A stretch of 64,000 nt of DNA from Pseudomonas brassicacearum (GTDB lineage Bacteria; Pseudomonadota; Gammaproteobacteria; Pseudomonadales; Pseudomonadaceae). The notes beneath the pieces were generated by a model. That model was not told the origin of the DNA and did no database searches. It was given only the letters and a program-made list of their open reading frames with translations. The DNA is taken from positions 6,138,001 through 6,202,000 of the forward strand of contig NZ_CP045701.2 in assembly GCF_009601685.2 (NCBI RefSeq). The letters are read 5' to 3'. The position numbers and the translations under genes are program-made. Below, piece by piece: positions 30,529-41,900 of this stretch (the stretch's first letter is position 1; the number at the start of each line of letters is the position of its first letter).

Positions 30529-31328
30529 CACTGCGCTCTCAGCAGCTGGCGCACGGTGCTGGAAGCCGCGCGATGGGTCGCACCGAGGCGACTGCTCAAG
30601 TCCCGAGGTGCCCCGGCAACATCGTTGATCGCCTGTTGCAGGCAATCCGTTACCCGAGCCAGATCCGCCGCCGTCGGTTGCTCGATCTGCTCCACCGACA
30701 AGGTTTCCCACAGCAGGCCCAAGCTGGCAAAGCTTTCGATGTCATAAGCCATTGGCGGCACGCTGGCAGCCAACGCCTCAAGCTCTTCGACACTGCGCAG
30801 GGTCACCCGCGCCGCCGAGGCCTTGCCCATGGCGTGGACCATCACGCCCGGGTCGCGCAGGGCAATCAGCCGGTTGGCCTGGTAGCCGTGGGCCAGGAAC
30901 GCCCCGGACATGGCCTTGCCCACCAGCAAACCGATCACCGGATGTCCGGCCAATCGGGCGCGGGCGTAACTGTCCGCCGCACCGGCCAAGGCCTGATGAA
31001 TACCCAGGGCTTCTTCACGCCGGCCGTAGGCCTGGCTCGGTACATCGACAATGGCGATCAGCGGACGCTTGTTGACTGCCTCGCGGTCGGCGTCGATAGC
31101 ATCGTCCACCGCTTTAGCCAGGCCCCAGCCCTCCAGCAAACCGACTTCGCCATTGCGAGCACGGGGAAAGCGACTGTCGGGATCCGCCACCACGGCCAGC
31201 AGGCGCACGGTTTGCTCGCCCAGCCGGACGTCAGCGACTTTCAACGAAGCCGGCAAGCCTTCCAGCGGTTTGGCGTCGCCACCCAAGGCCTCGAACCAGC
31301 GCAAGCCTCTCAACGAATAGGCACTCAT
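30525..31328 (-). CDS. mdcE: Malonate decarboxylase gamma subunit
   Basis: Carboxyltransferase-like subunit that works with MdcD to decarboxylate malonyl-S-ACP. 267 residues with a crotonase-like core: IAIVDVPSQAYGRREEALGI, GLLVGKAMSGAFLAHGYQAN and ALRDPGVMVHAMGKASAARVT. Its ATG overlaps the mdcD stop (ATGA) and its stop overlaps the mdcG GTG. Confidence 0.95.
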   Translation of the reverse strand: MSAYSLRGLRWFEALGGDAKPLEGLPASLKVADVRLGEQTVRLLAVVADPDSRFPRARNGEVGLLEGWGLAKAVDDAIDADREAVNKRPLIAIVDVPSQAYGRREEALGIHQALAGAADSYARARLAGHPVIGLLVGKAMSGAFLAHGYQANRLIALRDPGVMVHAMGKASAARVTLRSVEELEALAASVPPMAYDIESFASLGLLWETLSVEQIEQPTAADLARVTDCLQQAINDVAGAPRDLSSRLGATHRAASSTVRQLLRAQW

Positions 31329-32176
31329 GGGCGTTCTCCCTGATACAGCTGGCGAACCGTAGCCGGTTCGATTTGCACTTTTGTGTCCAGGCGGGCCAGA
31401 CGTTGCAGGAACAGCTCGGCCTGGCCGCTGCGGTGTTCGGCGGCAATGCCCTGATGCAGCAACTGGCCGACCTGTTGGCGGATCTGCGCCACATCATCGG
31501 CGACGTAACGGTCCACCAGCCCACTGGCGAAACGCTGTTCGCCGCCGGTCAGGCTCCAGATGAATGGCCGGTCACGGGAGTCGTATTCGTCGATCCCGGC
31601 CTCCTGTTCGATCACTTGTGGGCCGTTCAGGCCCAGCCGCGCTTCCTGGGTCACCAGCAGATAACTGCACAGCCCGGCGGCGATGGACATGCCACCAAAG
31701 CAGCCGACGCTGCCAGCCACCACGCCGACCACCGGTTGGTATTGGCGCAGATCGACAATCGCCGAATGAATCTCGGCAATCGCCGCCAACCCGAGGTTGG
31801 CCTCCTGCAACCGCACGCCGCCGGTTTCCAGCAGCAACACGGCGCGGGTCGGGATGCCCTTGCGGTTGTCCTCGGCGGCTAGTTCCAGCGCACCGGCAAT
31901 TTTCGCCCCGCCGACTTCGCCGAGGCTGCCACCCTGGAACGCGCCTTCAATGGCGGCGATTACCACGGGCAGGCCATCGAGCGTGCCCTTGGCGATCACC
32001 ACCCCGTCGTCGCTTTGCGGCACTACGCCCTGGCGCAACAGCCACGGCGACATGACCCGTTGGAACGGGTCGAGCAGTTCACGGAAGGTGCCGTCATCGA
32101 GCAAGGCTTTCGCCCGTTGCCGGGCGCCGAGTTCGACGAAGCTGTGCTTGTTGAGCAACGCTGCACTGTCAGTCAT
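31325..32176 (-). CDS. mdcD: Malonate decarboxylase beta subunit
   Basis: Partner of MdcE in the decarboxylase centre; related to acetyl-CoA carboxylase beta. 283 residues beginning MTDSAALLNKHSFVELGARQ, with AIEGAFQGGSLGEVGGAKIAGALE and VGVVAGSVGCFGGMSIAAGL as oxyanion-hole segments. The chosen ATG overlaps the mdcC stop by 8 nt. A longer open frame upstream only shadows mdcC. Confidence 0.95.
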   Translation of the reverse strand: MTDSAALLNKHSFVELGARQRAKALLDDGTFRELLDPFQRVMSPWLLRQGVVPQSDDGVVIAKGTLDGLPVVIAAIEGAFQGGSLGEVGGAKIAGALELAAEDNRKGIPTRAVLLLETGGVRLQEANLGLAAIAEIHSAIVDLRQYQPVVGVVAGSVGCFGGMSIAAGLCSYLLVTQEARLGLNGPQVIEQEAGIDEYDSRDRPFIWSLTGGEQRFASGLVDRYVADDVAQIRQQVGQLLHQGIAAEHRSGQAELFLQRLARLDTKVQIEPATVRQLYQGERP

Positions 32177-32468
32177 GGCCGATCTCCTCGAAGCCTTGCT
32201 CCAGGCGCAAACGCACCACGCCGGGGGTAGCGCCGAAATCGTGGATGTCGATAGACAAGGCCGGCGGTGTCTGGCCGTCGAACATGCGGGCGAACAGGTG
32301 CTGCCAGCGTTGTTCACTGCCGTTGACCGAGGTCTGCACCTGGATGGTCAGCTTGCCCGCCAGGCCGGGTTCGATCAGTACTTCCAGGTCGCCCGAACCG
32401 ACACAGCCCACCAGCGCCCGGCCCCGAGGCGGCTGCCCGGCGGGGAATTCAAAGGATAAGGTTTCCAT
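32169..32468 (-). CDS. mdcC: Malonate decarboxylase acyl carrier protein (delta)
   Basis: The 99-residue carrier subunit bearing the dephospho-CoA-type prosthetic group. The likely attachment serine is S25 in GCVGSGDLEVLI, the family site. It starts [11 protein letters not shown]; its ATG shares one base with the mdcB stop (TGATG). Confidence 0.95.
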   Translation of the reverse strand: METLSFEFPAGQPPRGRALVGCVGSGDLEVLIEPGLAGKLTIQVQTSVNGSEQRWQHLFARMFDGQTPPALSIDIHDFGATPGVVRLRLEQGFEEIGHD

Positions 32469-33343
32469 CAGCACACTCCAGGGAAGAGGCCATCGCCGCG
32501 TTCGATACGGTCGAGGAACAGGCAGGCGGCGAGCAGGTCGGCAGCACCACCGGGCGAGGCATTCAAGGCAATCAGTTGTTGGTCCAGCGCGTGCAATTGG
32601 CGACGACCGCCCAGGCTCGCACTGCCACCGGCATCGAGCACAGCCTTGGCCCCCTGTTGCATGGCCTGCAAACCCGGCTCGCCAGCGCGGTAGAGCACGC
32701 AGGTGTCGGCCAGGGTGGTCATGATCGCCAGCAAGGCATCGAGCCGGGCGTTCTGCTCTCCCGCGCCCGCCGCGCGACTGCGCTTGAGCTGCGGCAGGCC
32801 CAGGCCAGTCACCGCGGGAAACGCCAGTTGCGCTTCTTCCCGGGCACCGCGTACGCCGTAGCGTTGGGCTACCTGGGCGCCATGGCTCAAGGGTTGGGGC
32901 GCATAACGGTCGTTGAGCAAGGCCAGCCGGGCAGCACGTAAAGTGACGGCGCCAGCGACCCTGGATTCAGATTCCAGCGCTGCCGCAGCGACCAACAGGC
33001 CCAAGGCCCAGATCGCACCCCGGTGCGTGTTGACGCCGCCAGTGGTGACGAGCATCGCGGCTTCACCTTCACGGCCGATGCGTCCCAGGGCTTCGCGCAG
33101 CGGCAAGCCGATCTCGCCACAGTCAAGGGCGGCTTCGGCCATTTCCTTGAACGCCGGCCACAGCGACAGTGCCGAGGCGTGCATCAGACCCAGGTGCAGG
33201 TCGGTGTGGGCGCCATTGCCACGCCGGTCCACCAAGGCCGGTTTAGGCGAGAGGTCGGCTTCGTCGATCAGCGCATCCACCGCCATATCCGCCAGGCGCT
33301 CGGCCAAGGACAGTTTTTTCGGTTGCAGGTTGAAGGCGTGCAT
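32468..33343 (-). CDS. mdcB: Triphosphoribosyl-dephospho-CoA synthase
   Basis: Makes the cofactor precursor from ATP and dephospho-CoA; paralogue of CitG. 291 residues with [20 protein letters not shown], the [18 protein letters not shown] motif shared with CitG, and [23 protein letters not shown]. It begins one nucleotide after the mdcA stop. Confidence 0.95.
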   Translation of the reverse strand: MHAFNLQPKKLSLAERLADMAVDALIDEADLSPKPALVDRRGNGAHTDLHLGLMHASALSLWPAFKEMAEAALDCGEIGLPLREALGRIGREGEAAMLVTTGGVNTHRGAIWALGLLVAAAALESESRVAGAVTLRAARLALLNDRYAPQPLSHGAQVAQRYGVRGAREEAQLAFPAVTGLGLPQLKRSRAAGAGEQNARLDALLAIMTTLADTCVLYRAGEPGLQAMQQGAKAVLDAGGSASLGGRRQLHALDQQLIALNASPGGAADLLAACLFLDRIERGDGLFPGVC

Positions 33344-35014
33344 TTACCAGCTCCTGAACTTGGCGGGCGGGTTGTAGAGGCCACCGGACCATTCCACCAG
33401 ATCGGCCACGCTCTTGGCTGCAAGCAACTCGCGGGTGGCATCGGTGCGGCGGATGCCGAGGTCCTCGGGCAAGGCGATCAGCCCTTCGCGGCGCATGCGC
33501 GCGGTGTCTTTCGGGTTGTGGCGCAGGCCAATGGCAGTAACGCCGGCCACGGCCGCGATCATCGCCTGGCGCTCCTCCAGGGAGCGGGCCTTGTACAGGT
33601 AGGCGATGCCCTCTTCGGTCAGCAGGTGGGTGACGTCGTCGCCGTAGATCATGATCGGCGCCAGGGGCATGCCGGCTTTCTTCGCCACGTCCACCGCATC
33701 GAGTGTCTCGACGAAGGTCGGTTTGCCGCCCTCCTGGAACGTCTCGACCATCTGCACCACCAGCTTCTTGCCGCGTTCGAGCAACGGCGCCTCGCCATCG
33801 CCGTGGCGCATATCGAGCCAGGCCGGCGTGCCGTGACGACGACCGCGCGGGTCGTGGCCCATGTTCGGCGCACCGCCGAAGCCGGCCAATCGGCCACGGG
33901 TCACGGTGGAGGAATGGCCGTCGCCGTCCACTTGCAGGGTGGCGCCGATGAACAGGTCCACCGCGTACTGCCCGGCCAGTTGGCAGACCATGCGGTTGGA
34001 GCGCAGCGAGCCATCGTGGCCGGTGAAGAACACATCCGGCCGGGCGGCGATGTAGTTTTCCATGCCCAGTTCGGTGCCAAAGCAATGCACGCTTTCGACC
34101 CAACCACTTTCGATGGCCGGAATCAGGGTCGGGTGTGGATTGAGGGTCCAGTTGCGGCAGATCTTGCCCTTCAGGCCGAGGGATTCGCCGTAGGTCGGCA
34201 GGATCAGTTCAATAGCGGCAGTGTTGAACCCGATGCCGTGATTGAGCGACTGGACGTTGTGTTTTTCATAGATCCCGCGGATCGCCATCATCGCCATCAG
34301 CACATGCACAGGCTTGATGTGGCGCGGGTCGCGGGTGAACAGCGGCTCGATGTAGAACGGCTTGTCGGCCACCACCACGAAATCGACCCAGGAGGCCGGG
34401 ATGTCGACCCGTGGCAAGTCGCTGACGTCGTCCACCAACTGGTTGACTTGGACAATGACGATGCCGTCACTGAAGGCCGCCGGTTCGATCAGCGCCGGTG
34501 TGTCTTCGGTGCTGGGGCCGGTGTAGATATTGCCGGCACGGTCGGCCATGAAACCGGCCGAAAGCACCACGTTGGGGATCAGGTCCACCACCAGCCGGGC
34601 ATAGAGTTCGATGTAGGTGTGGATCGCGCCAATTTCCAGCAAGCCATCTTCGAGCAACTGGCTGATGCGCAGGCTCTGGGTGCCGGCAAAGGAGAAATCG
34701 AGCTTGCGAGCGATGCCGCGTTCGAACAGGTCCAGGTGCTCGGACCGCCCGACGCTGGGCATGATCATGTGCAAATCGTGCAGCTTCGAAGGGTCGACCT
34801 TCGCCAGGGAGCGGGAAAGGAAGTCCGCCTGCTTCTGGTTATTGCCCTCCAGCACCACACGGTCGCCGGGCAGGATCAACGCCTCCAGCGCCGCCACGAT
34901 CTTGTCGGTGGGCAGCACCACACCGTCGGCAAGCCCCTTCACCAGCCCGAGACGCCGCTGCTTTTCGCTGCGCCGCCGCGTCCAGCGCGAGTCGGGGGAT
35001 ATTGTTGTTGTCAT
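33344..35014 (-). CDS. mdcA: Malonate decarboxylase alpha subunit (acyl-carrier transferase)
   Basis: CoA-transferase-like subunit that exchanges acetyl for malonyl on MdcC. 556 residues, family length; VLSAGFMADRAGNIYTGPSTEDTP and GRLAGFGGAPNMGHDPRGRRHGTPAW are conserved stretches. First gene of the mdcA-B-C-D-E-G-H-madL-madM operon. The ATG at 35014 has GGAG 6 nt upstream; a GTG two codons earlier overlaps that site. A probable regulator box lies about 83 nt upstream. Confidence 0.96.
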   Translation of the reverse strand: MTTTISPDSRWTRRRSEKQRRLGLVKGLADGVVLPTDKIVAALEALILPGDRVVLEGNNQKQADFLSRSLAKVDPSKLHDLHMIMPSVGRSEHLDLFERGIARKLDFSFAGTQSLRISQLLEDGLLEIGAIHTYIELYARLVVDLIPNVVLSAGFMADRAGNIYTGPSTEDTPALIEPAAFSDGIVIVQVNQLVDDVSDLPRVDIPASWVDFVVVADKPFYIEPLFTRDPRHIKPVHVLMAMMAIRGIYEKHNVQSLNHGIGFNTAAIELILPTYGESLGLKGKICRNWTLNPHPTLIPAIESGWVESVHCFGTELGMENYIAARPDVFFTGHDGSLRSNRMVCQLAGQYAVDLFIGATLQVDGDGHSSTVTRGRLAGFGGAPNMGHDPRGRRHGTPAWLDMRHGDGEAPLLERGKKLVVQMVETFQEGGKPTFVETLDAVDVAKKAGMPLAPIMIYGDDVTHLLTEEGIAYLYKARSLEERQAMIAAVAGVTAIGLRHNPKDTARMRREGLIALPEDLGIRRTDATRELLAAKSVADLVEWSGGLYNPPAKFRSW

Positions 35015-35096
35015 GACCACTCCACGGGTTCGCTGTCGTGGAGGTCACATTAGGAGTGTTGTGGCGCGGGCATCAATCAAGCTCGACGGCGGATCG

Positions 35097-35111
35097 TTAC
35101 GGTTGGAGTAA
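35097..35111. promoter_or_regulatory. Candidate LysR-type box upstream of mdcA
   Basis: TTACGGTTGGAGTAA is a TTAC-N7-GTAA dyad that fits the T-N11-A LysR consensus. It sits 83-97 nt before the mdcA start, where an activator site is expected, and MdcR is encoded at the other end of the cluster. Site identity is inferred from position and shape only. Confidence 0.4.
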
Positions 35112-35117
35112 TGATTG

Positions 35118-35486
35118 AACGCCATCCTTGCTCGCGATGGCGTCGAATCAGTCAACATTGTTGTTGCCTGACACTCCGCTATCGCGAGCAGGTTCGCTCC
35201 CACATAGGTCGTTTATAAGATCAGTGCTCACCGCTAATCCTGTGGGAGCAAAGCTTGCTCGCGATAGCGATGGGTCAGATTGCATCAATGCAGAATGTGC
35301 CGCCGCCTTAGCGAGCAAGCCCGCACACAATTGGATTGGGTACACCTGCAATCGCAGGTCGGCTGTCAGGCCGCCTCGCGAGCAAGCTTTGCTCCCACAG
35401 GTCCTGCTCACACAAATCTGGTTGGGGTACACCCGCAAGAGCCAGGCCGGCTGTCAGGCCGCCATCGCGAGCAAGCTCGCACACAT
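35118..35486. repeat. Cluster of six REP units between mdcA and chpC
   Basis: The 488 nt from 35015 to 35502 hold no gene apart from the mdc promoter region. REP-like units lie near 35122, 35179, 35240, 35308, 35374 and 35461 in mixed orientation, some degenerate (CGAGCAAGCCCGCACACAAT). A block of about 45 nt, with GGGTACACC and GGCTGTCAGGCCGC, occurs twice at 35331 and 35418, indicating a local tandem duplication. Confidence 0.8.
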
Positions 35487-35502
35487 TGGAACTTCGTATG
35501 TC

Positions 35503-35985
35503 TCAGGTTTTGTAGGGTTGAATCAGGCCCGCAGCCATCACCAACTCCTCCAACGCCAGCAGATCCGGCACTTTCGCCACGTGTTCCCCGACCTGCACCG
35601 CCGCCTGTTCCAACCCACACAGCGGCACGTCGACGTAGCTCAATTGGCTGTCGAGCTTGTAGGAGCGGGGGATGCCTTGCACCAGCAGGGCAATGAAACG
35701 CAGCTCCGGCCGCCCGCCCAGGGCGTTGAGCACGACGATGCGTGCTCGCTCGCCAATCACGGTTTTCTGGCCGCAGGCCGACTCGAAGCTCAGCAACGGG
35801 ATTTGCCGTTCGCGCCAGCTCACCCAGCCCAGGAACCACGGCGGGGTGTCCATATCGAATACGCTGTCCTGGTAGTCGATCAGTTCGGCCACGGCCACGT
35901 TGGGCAACACCAGGTGCCGGTCGGCCAATGGCAGCAGCAGACCGGTGAGGGGGCTGGTGCGCGAGTGAAGATGCAGGTCATGCAT
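35503..35985 (-). CDS. chpC: CheW-like chemotaxis adaptor ChpC
   Basis: A 160-residue protein with one CheW domain (SPLTGLLLPLADRHLVLPNV, WVSWRERQIPLLSFESACGQ, VPLCGLEQAAVQVGEHVAKV). CheW-like proteins couple receptors to the CheA kinase; ChpC is the second adaptor of the Pil-Chp system beside PilI. Its ATG overlaps the chpA stop by 8 nt, so it is translationally coupled to chpA. In P. aeruginosa chpB (CheB-type) lies between the two; here there is no room for it. Confidence 0.88.
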   Translation of the reverse strand: MHDLHLHSRTSPLTGLLLPLADRHLVLPNVAVAELIDYQDSVFDMDTPPWFLGWVSWRERQIPLLSFESACGQKTVIGERARIVVLNALGGRPELRFIALLVQGIPRSYKLDSQLSYVDVPLCGLEQAAVQVGEHVAKVPDLLALEELVMAAGLIQPYKT

Positions 35986-38900
35986 GGGTTTTGCTCCAGT
36001 ACGCGATGCTGTCGAGCAGCACCGACTCCTGGTACGGCTTGCCCAGGTAGTCGTTGACGCCGATGGCCATGGCGCGGTCGCGGTGTTTCTGGCCGGTGCG
36101 GGAGGTGATCATGATGATCGGCAGGTGCGCCAGGCGCGGGTCGTTGCGCACCTGCGTGGCCACTTCGAAGCCGTCCATGCGCGGCATCTCGATGTCCAGC
36201 AGCATCAGGTCAGGCATATGTTCGGCCAACAACGCCATGGCGTCCACGCCATCCTTGGCGGTCAAAACGTGCATGCCGTGGCGCTCCAGCAAGCGGCTGG
36301 TGACCTTGCGCACCGTCACCGAGTCGTCCACCACCAGCACCAGCAGCGGCCGTTGCGATTCGCCCTCGCCCTCAGCCGGCACCTGGCGGCGCGGGACCTG
36401 GTGGGGCAAGGCGCGGATCGGCGCCAGCAGGTCGAGAATCAACACCACCCGGCCGTCCCCCAGGATCGTCGCCCCGGACAGCCCCTGCACCGCCGAAAAC
36501 TGCGGACCGAGGCTCTTGACCACGATCTCCCGGGTCCCGGCGGTAGCGTCCACCTGCACAGCGACATGCCGCTCATTGCACTGCACCAGCAGCACCGGCA
36601 ACGGTTGGCTCTGGCCCAGCAGTTTCGGGCGGGTGCCGGTTTTCAGCAGCTCACCGAGGTAGCACAGCTCATAACGTTGCCCGGCATAGGTGTAGGTCGG
36701 CGGATCGAGCTGGTAATAGCCATCCAGTTCGACGGGCAACACCCGGACAATGCTCTCGATGGTGTTCAGCGGGATCGCGTACTGGTCTTCCTGGCAGTGC
36801 ACCATCAACGCCCGGTTCACTGCCACGGTAAACGGCAGGCGAATGCGAAAATGCACGCCCTGCCCCCGCGTGGAATCGATGATCATGCTGCCGCCCAGTT
36901 GCCGAACCTCTTCGTGGACCACGTCCATGCCAACGCCGCGGCCGGATATCTGGGTGATTTTCTCAGCAGTGGAAAACCCCGGCTGCAAGATGAACTGCAG
37001 CACGTCGCGGTCGCTGATGTCGCTGTCCGGCGCCAGCAAGCCACGCTTGATCGCCTTGTTGCGCACCGCCTCCAGCGGCACGCCGGCGCCATCGTCGCGG
37101 ATGTCGAAAATAATGTCGCCGCCTTCCCGGGACAGGTCGAGGCTGATGCGTCCGCGTGCCGGCTTGCCGGCGGCAATGCGCACGTCGGCCGGCTCCAGGC
37201 CGTGATCGACGGCATTACGCAACATATGTTCAAGCGGCGCGGCCATGCGCTCCAGCACGTTACGGTCCATCTCGCCCTCGGCATTGCCGACCACGAACTC
37301 CACGTCCTTGCCCAGTTCCTGCGCCACTTGCCGGACGATGCGCTTGAGCCGTGGCAGCATGCGTTCGAACGGCACCATGCGCGTACGCATCAGGCCTTCC
37401 TGCAGCTCGGTGTTGATCCGTCCCTGCTGTTGCAGCAGGACCTCGGCATCGTGATTGCTACGGTCGAGGGTTTCCTTGAGCTCAAGCAAGTCCGAGGCGG
37501 ATTCGAACAGTGCCCGGGACAACTGCTGCAATTGGGAGTGGCGGTCCATCTCCAGCGGGTCGAACTCTTCATAGCCCAGGCGCTCGGCCTCGACCTGCTG
37601 GCGGCTGAGAATCCGCCCCTGGGTTTCGGTGTCCAGGCGCCGCAACTGGTCGCGCATGCGCTCGATGGTGGTTTCCATTTCACCCAAAGCCACCCGCGCG
37701 TCATTGACCTGCTGTTCGATGCGCCCACGGAAGATCGACGTTTCACCCGCCAGGTTCACCAGGTCGTCGAGCAGTTCGGCGGAGACCTTGACCATGTCCG
37801 CGCCGTCGCCTGATGTACTGGGGTCCGGCCTTGCAGGCGCCGCTGGCGGAGCTACGGCGGGGGCCGGCTCCGGTACCGGGACAGCCTGCGACGCAGCATT
37901 CTCGGAGGGATGATTCACCGCCTGGATCTGCGCGATCAACCGGTCGGCCAGCGGGCACGGGTGGCCGGCGCGCACCGCGTCGAGCATCTGCGCCAGTCGG
38001 TCATGGCTGCTTTGCAACAAGGTGAACAACGCCGGGGTCGGCTGAAGCAGGCCCGCCGACAGGCCTTCGTAGAGGTTTTCCAACTCGTGGGCCAGGTCGC
38101 CGATGGGCACGATCTCCACCATGCGCGCACCGCCCTTGAGGGTATGCAAATCCCGCAGCAGGGTTTCCACGGCCTGGCGATTCGACGGCTCGTCCTGCCA
38201 GCGCACCAGCGCCGCGCCCGAGCTGTCGAGGATGTCGAAGCCTTCCTCAAGGAAGATTTCCAGCAGCTCGGGATCATGGCCGGTGCCGTCGGCCTGGGCC
38301 GCTGCGCTCGTCTCGATGCCGTTCGGCTTGTCCTGGCGGAACCTTCGCAGGGCGTCGATCAGCGCTACGGGATCGCCCAACGGCTGGCCCTGTTGCAGCT
38401 GCCCAAGCAACAGATCGAGGCGTTCGTGGCTGCTGGCGAGCAGTTGCGCCAGTTCCTCGCTATAGCTGTAGCGCCGGTCTACCAGCCCTTCGTAAAGGTT
38501 TTCCAACTCCTGGGCCAGGTCGCTCACTGGCCGGATGTCGGCCATTCGCGCACCGCCCTTGAGGGTGTGCAAGTCACGCTGCAGCGAGGACAGCGGCGCG
38601 CCGTTATCCGGATCGGCCAACCAGCGGTGCAGGGCCTGGGCGGCGCTTTCAAGAATGTCCTGGGCTTCTTCGAGGAAAATCGCCGCGAGGTCATCTTCCA
38701 TCGAAGTATCGACGGGCGCGTCACGCTCCATTTGCGCCGTCGCGTGGCTCAGTTCGCGGATGCTCAGGGTGCGGCTGCCGTCGCTGCGTATCAGGCCGGT
38801 GGCCGACGGGTCGAGGCTCTCCTGGAGCAGGCGGCGCAAGGCCTGTACCCGTTCGGGCTGCGGATGCACATGCTGCCCGGCCGCCAGTTCATCGAGCATG

Positions 38901-41900
38901 TCGATCAGCGCTTCATGGGCGCGCTGGGCCTCCTGGAAAAATTCATCGCTGACCGCCAGGCTGCTTTCTTCAACCGCGCCATAGAGGTCCAGCAAGGCTT
39001 CGCAGAGTTCGTCCACCGGGTGCAGGTCGGCCAGGTGCGCGCCTTCGCCGAGTGTGGTCAGCTCATCGAGCAGCGCACTCAGCTCCTGGCCTTCGCCGGG
39101 GTGCTGCTGCCAGCGCTGCAAGAGGCTTTCGGCGTCCAGCAGGATGTCCATGCCCCGGGCGAGGAAGTTGTTGATCAGTTGTGGGTCGCGCTTGGTCCGC
39201 AGCGCCTTGTCCGGCGCACTGTTGGCGGCATGCAGACGCTCGGCCAGCAGGGCCTGGGCGCGCTGGATCAGGTCCTCGGCGCCGGGGATCGCGGCCAGCG
39301 GCTCGCTGTGCAACTGGCGCAAGCCACGGCGCAGCAGGCCTTCGGCTTCCAGCAGCAATTCGACCTCATCCAGGTCGAGGGCAATCAGGTGCGCCCGGTA
39401 TTCCCGGGCCAGCTCATCCATCGCCCCGGCCAGCTCGGCGATCGGCAGCACGCCGGCCATCGAAGCGCTGCCCTTGAGCGTATGCAAGGCCCGCTGCAAT
39501 TCATCACTGGCCTGCAAGGGCAGGTGATCGGCCGACTGATCGAGAAAGCGATTGAGGCTGGCGAGGTGGCCCTGGGCTTCGTTGTCGAAGATCTTCAGCA
39601 GCAGCGGATCGAGGGCGGTCACGTCCTGCTCGTCCTCATCCTCCTCATCGCCGCCCTTGGCCAGGACATGGGCGCGGGCGGCCAAGCGGTCGACGTCGTC
39701 GCGCTGGCGCTGGTGATTGGCCGCGAATTCGGCCACCAGGGCCGGCAACAACTGCACCGTGTCTTCGATCAACTGGCGGACCGAGGCCTGCGGCTCGACA
39801 CTGCGCTCCAGCACCCGGTTGAGCAGGTTTTCCACGGCCCAGGCCAGTTCACCCAACACCAGCGCCCGGACCATCCGGCCACTGCCCTTGAGGGTATGGA
39901 AGGCCCGGCGCAGTTCGCTCAGTGCAGCGTGGTCATCAGGATGCGCACTCCAGCGCGGCAAGTATTCACGCAGGACGTCCAGCACCTCGTCGGTTTCCTC
40001 GAGGAACACCTCGCGCAACTCGTCGTCCACCGGACTTTCATCCGGCGGTGGCGGCAACAGGCTGCCCGGGGTGCTCCTGGCCGGCGGATTGACCGCCGAG
40101 ACCGGGCTGGCCAACACCTGGGCCAAGGATTGCACTGTCTGCGGGTCGTCCAGCTCCTGCAAGTCTTGCATGACCTGGGCTTCGTTGGGGCTCAACACCT
40201 CGTCGAGCACCGGCACCCGCGCTTCGTCAGGGAAATAACCGAGCGCGGCCAGGCTCCGCTCGACCGCATCCAACAAGGGTTCGCCGGGGGTTTCGGGGTC
40301 CTCGCTCAAGCGCTCCAGGTAGTATTCAAGGCCGGTGATCACGTCGGCCAGGTGGTCGAGTTCTTCCCAACCTGGCTGGGCCTGCTCCAGCAGCAGGTGG
40401 TCGCGGATAAACCCGTTGCAGGCCTCCACCAGGCTGGCGGCACGGCTCAGCGGGATCATCGCCAGCGCGCCGCGCACCTGGGTCAGCAGCGCCGGCAAGG
40501 GCTGCAGTTGCTCGCTGCTCCAGTCCGCGTCGATGTAGTCGACGATCATGTCCTTGGCCTGTTGCAGGCAGGTGTGGGCTTCCTTGATGACGATCTGGTG
40601 GATCTGGGTCAGGTCGGTGGTGGGCAGGTGGGTGTCTTCGCGACTCTCCGGCTCGACGGTGCCGACCATGCCGGCCAGGGTCGCCTCGACGTAGAGCAAG
40701 GCCCCGGCGACGTCCATGAGGGTCGCGTCATCCGGCTCGCGCTGGCCCTGGGCGAGGCTCAAGACCACCGCCAGTTGATCGATGATGACCTTGCGCGGCT
40801 GGCCGAAACCGAGCACCGCCAGGGTGTCGGCGATCTGCCGCAGCGGCGCCAACAGGCTTTCCAGCTCCGAGGCGTGCTGGCGATCGCTGCGCACGAACAG
40901 GTCCAGGCGCTCCTTGACCCGTACCAACTCCTCGCACAGCGCGGCAAGCACCGAGCGCATGGCATCGCGGTCGGGCCCGGCCAGGCGCGCGCGTTCTTCG
41001 TCGACCATGGCGCTGTCGGGCAGCGCGTCGTCCAGTGAGTAGCGTTCTTTCATGATCTGCATCTGCCCGCTGGGGTGTTCGGCCTTGGCAATATAGAACA
41101 ACAAACTCTTGAGCAAGTGGGGCGGTGCCGGCTGATTGATGCCTGGCATGCTTTGGTCCAGCAGGCGCTTGAGTTCCTTGTCGGCTTCCTTGAACAGGCT
41201 GCGCAGCGCCGGGCTGTTGGCGATGCGCCCGTCACGCATGCCTTCGACCAGCGCCGAAGCCACCTGCCACAAGGCATTGAGGGGCGCATCGGCACACAGG
41301 GTTTCCAGGCGATGGAAGACCTTGGCCAGGTAACCGAGGTAGGTCGCGTCATCCTGTTCGCGCAACAGGCCCACCAGGGCCATTTGCAGGGTCTGGCGAC
41401 ATTTGCGCAAGGTGTTTGGCAGGTCAGCGGGTTCCAGGCGCTGCAAGGCCTCGTCGCTGAGCGGCGCAATATCGGGCAACTCGGGGCTGAACAGGCTGGT
41501 TTCCGACAACAGGCTCTCGCCCCGGGCACTGCGCAGGTCGTTGATCAAGGGCAACACCACCAGCGGCAGGTCGCGACGGGCACCTTGTACGCGATCCAGG
41601 TAGATCGGCAACTGCCCCAGGGCCTGGCTCAACAGGCTGATGGCTTCGTCGCGATGGGTGACGCGGTTGTCCTGCAGGGCGGCGCACAGCTGCTCCATCT
41701 CCTCGGCCAGCAACGCCGCACCGTAGAACTCGACCATCTGCAGGCCGCCGTGGACCTGGTGAATGCACGCCAGGCATTGCCCGAGGGCATCCGACGCCTG
41801 CGGATCGTCCACCAGGCGGTTGAGGGCCAGGTGCGCCTGCTTCAGCGTTTCGGCAATCTCGCCCTTGACCCATTCCAGGGCCACATAGTCGTGCCGATCA

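Noticed and set aside
33023..35053. A 676-codon open frame antisense to mdcB/mdcA
   Set aside because: His/Gln/Val-rich translation with no family resemblance; the sense strand encodes conserved malonate decarboxylase subunits.
35118..35486. CRISPR-like array
   Set aside because: Units differ in sequence, orientation and spacing and match the Pseudomonas REP consensus; there are no cas genes.
37910..41038. A 1042-codon open frame antisense to chpA
   Set aside because: It mirrors the codon pattern of the GC-rich chpA gene, has no recognisable domain or ribosome-binding site, and chpA on the opposite strand has clear motifs throughout.
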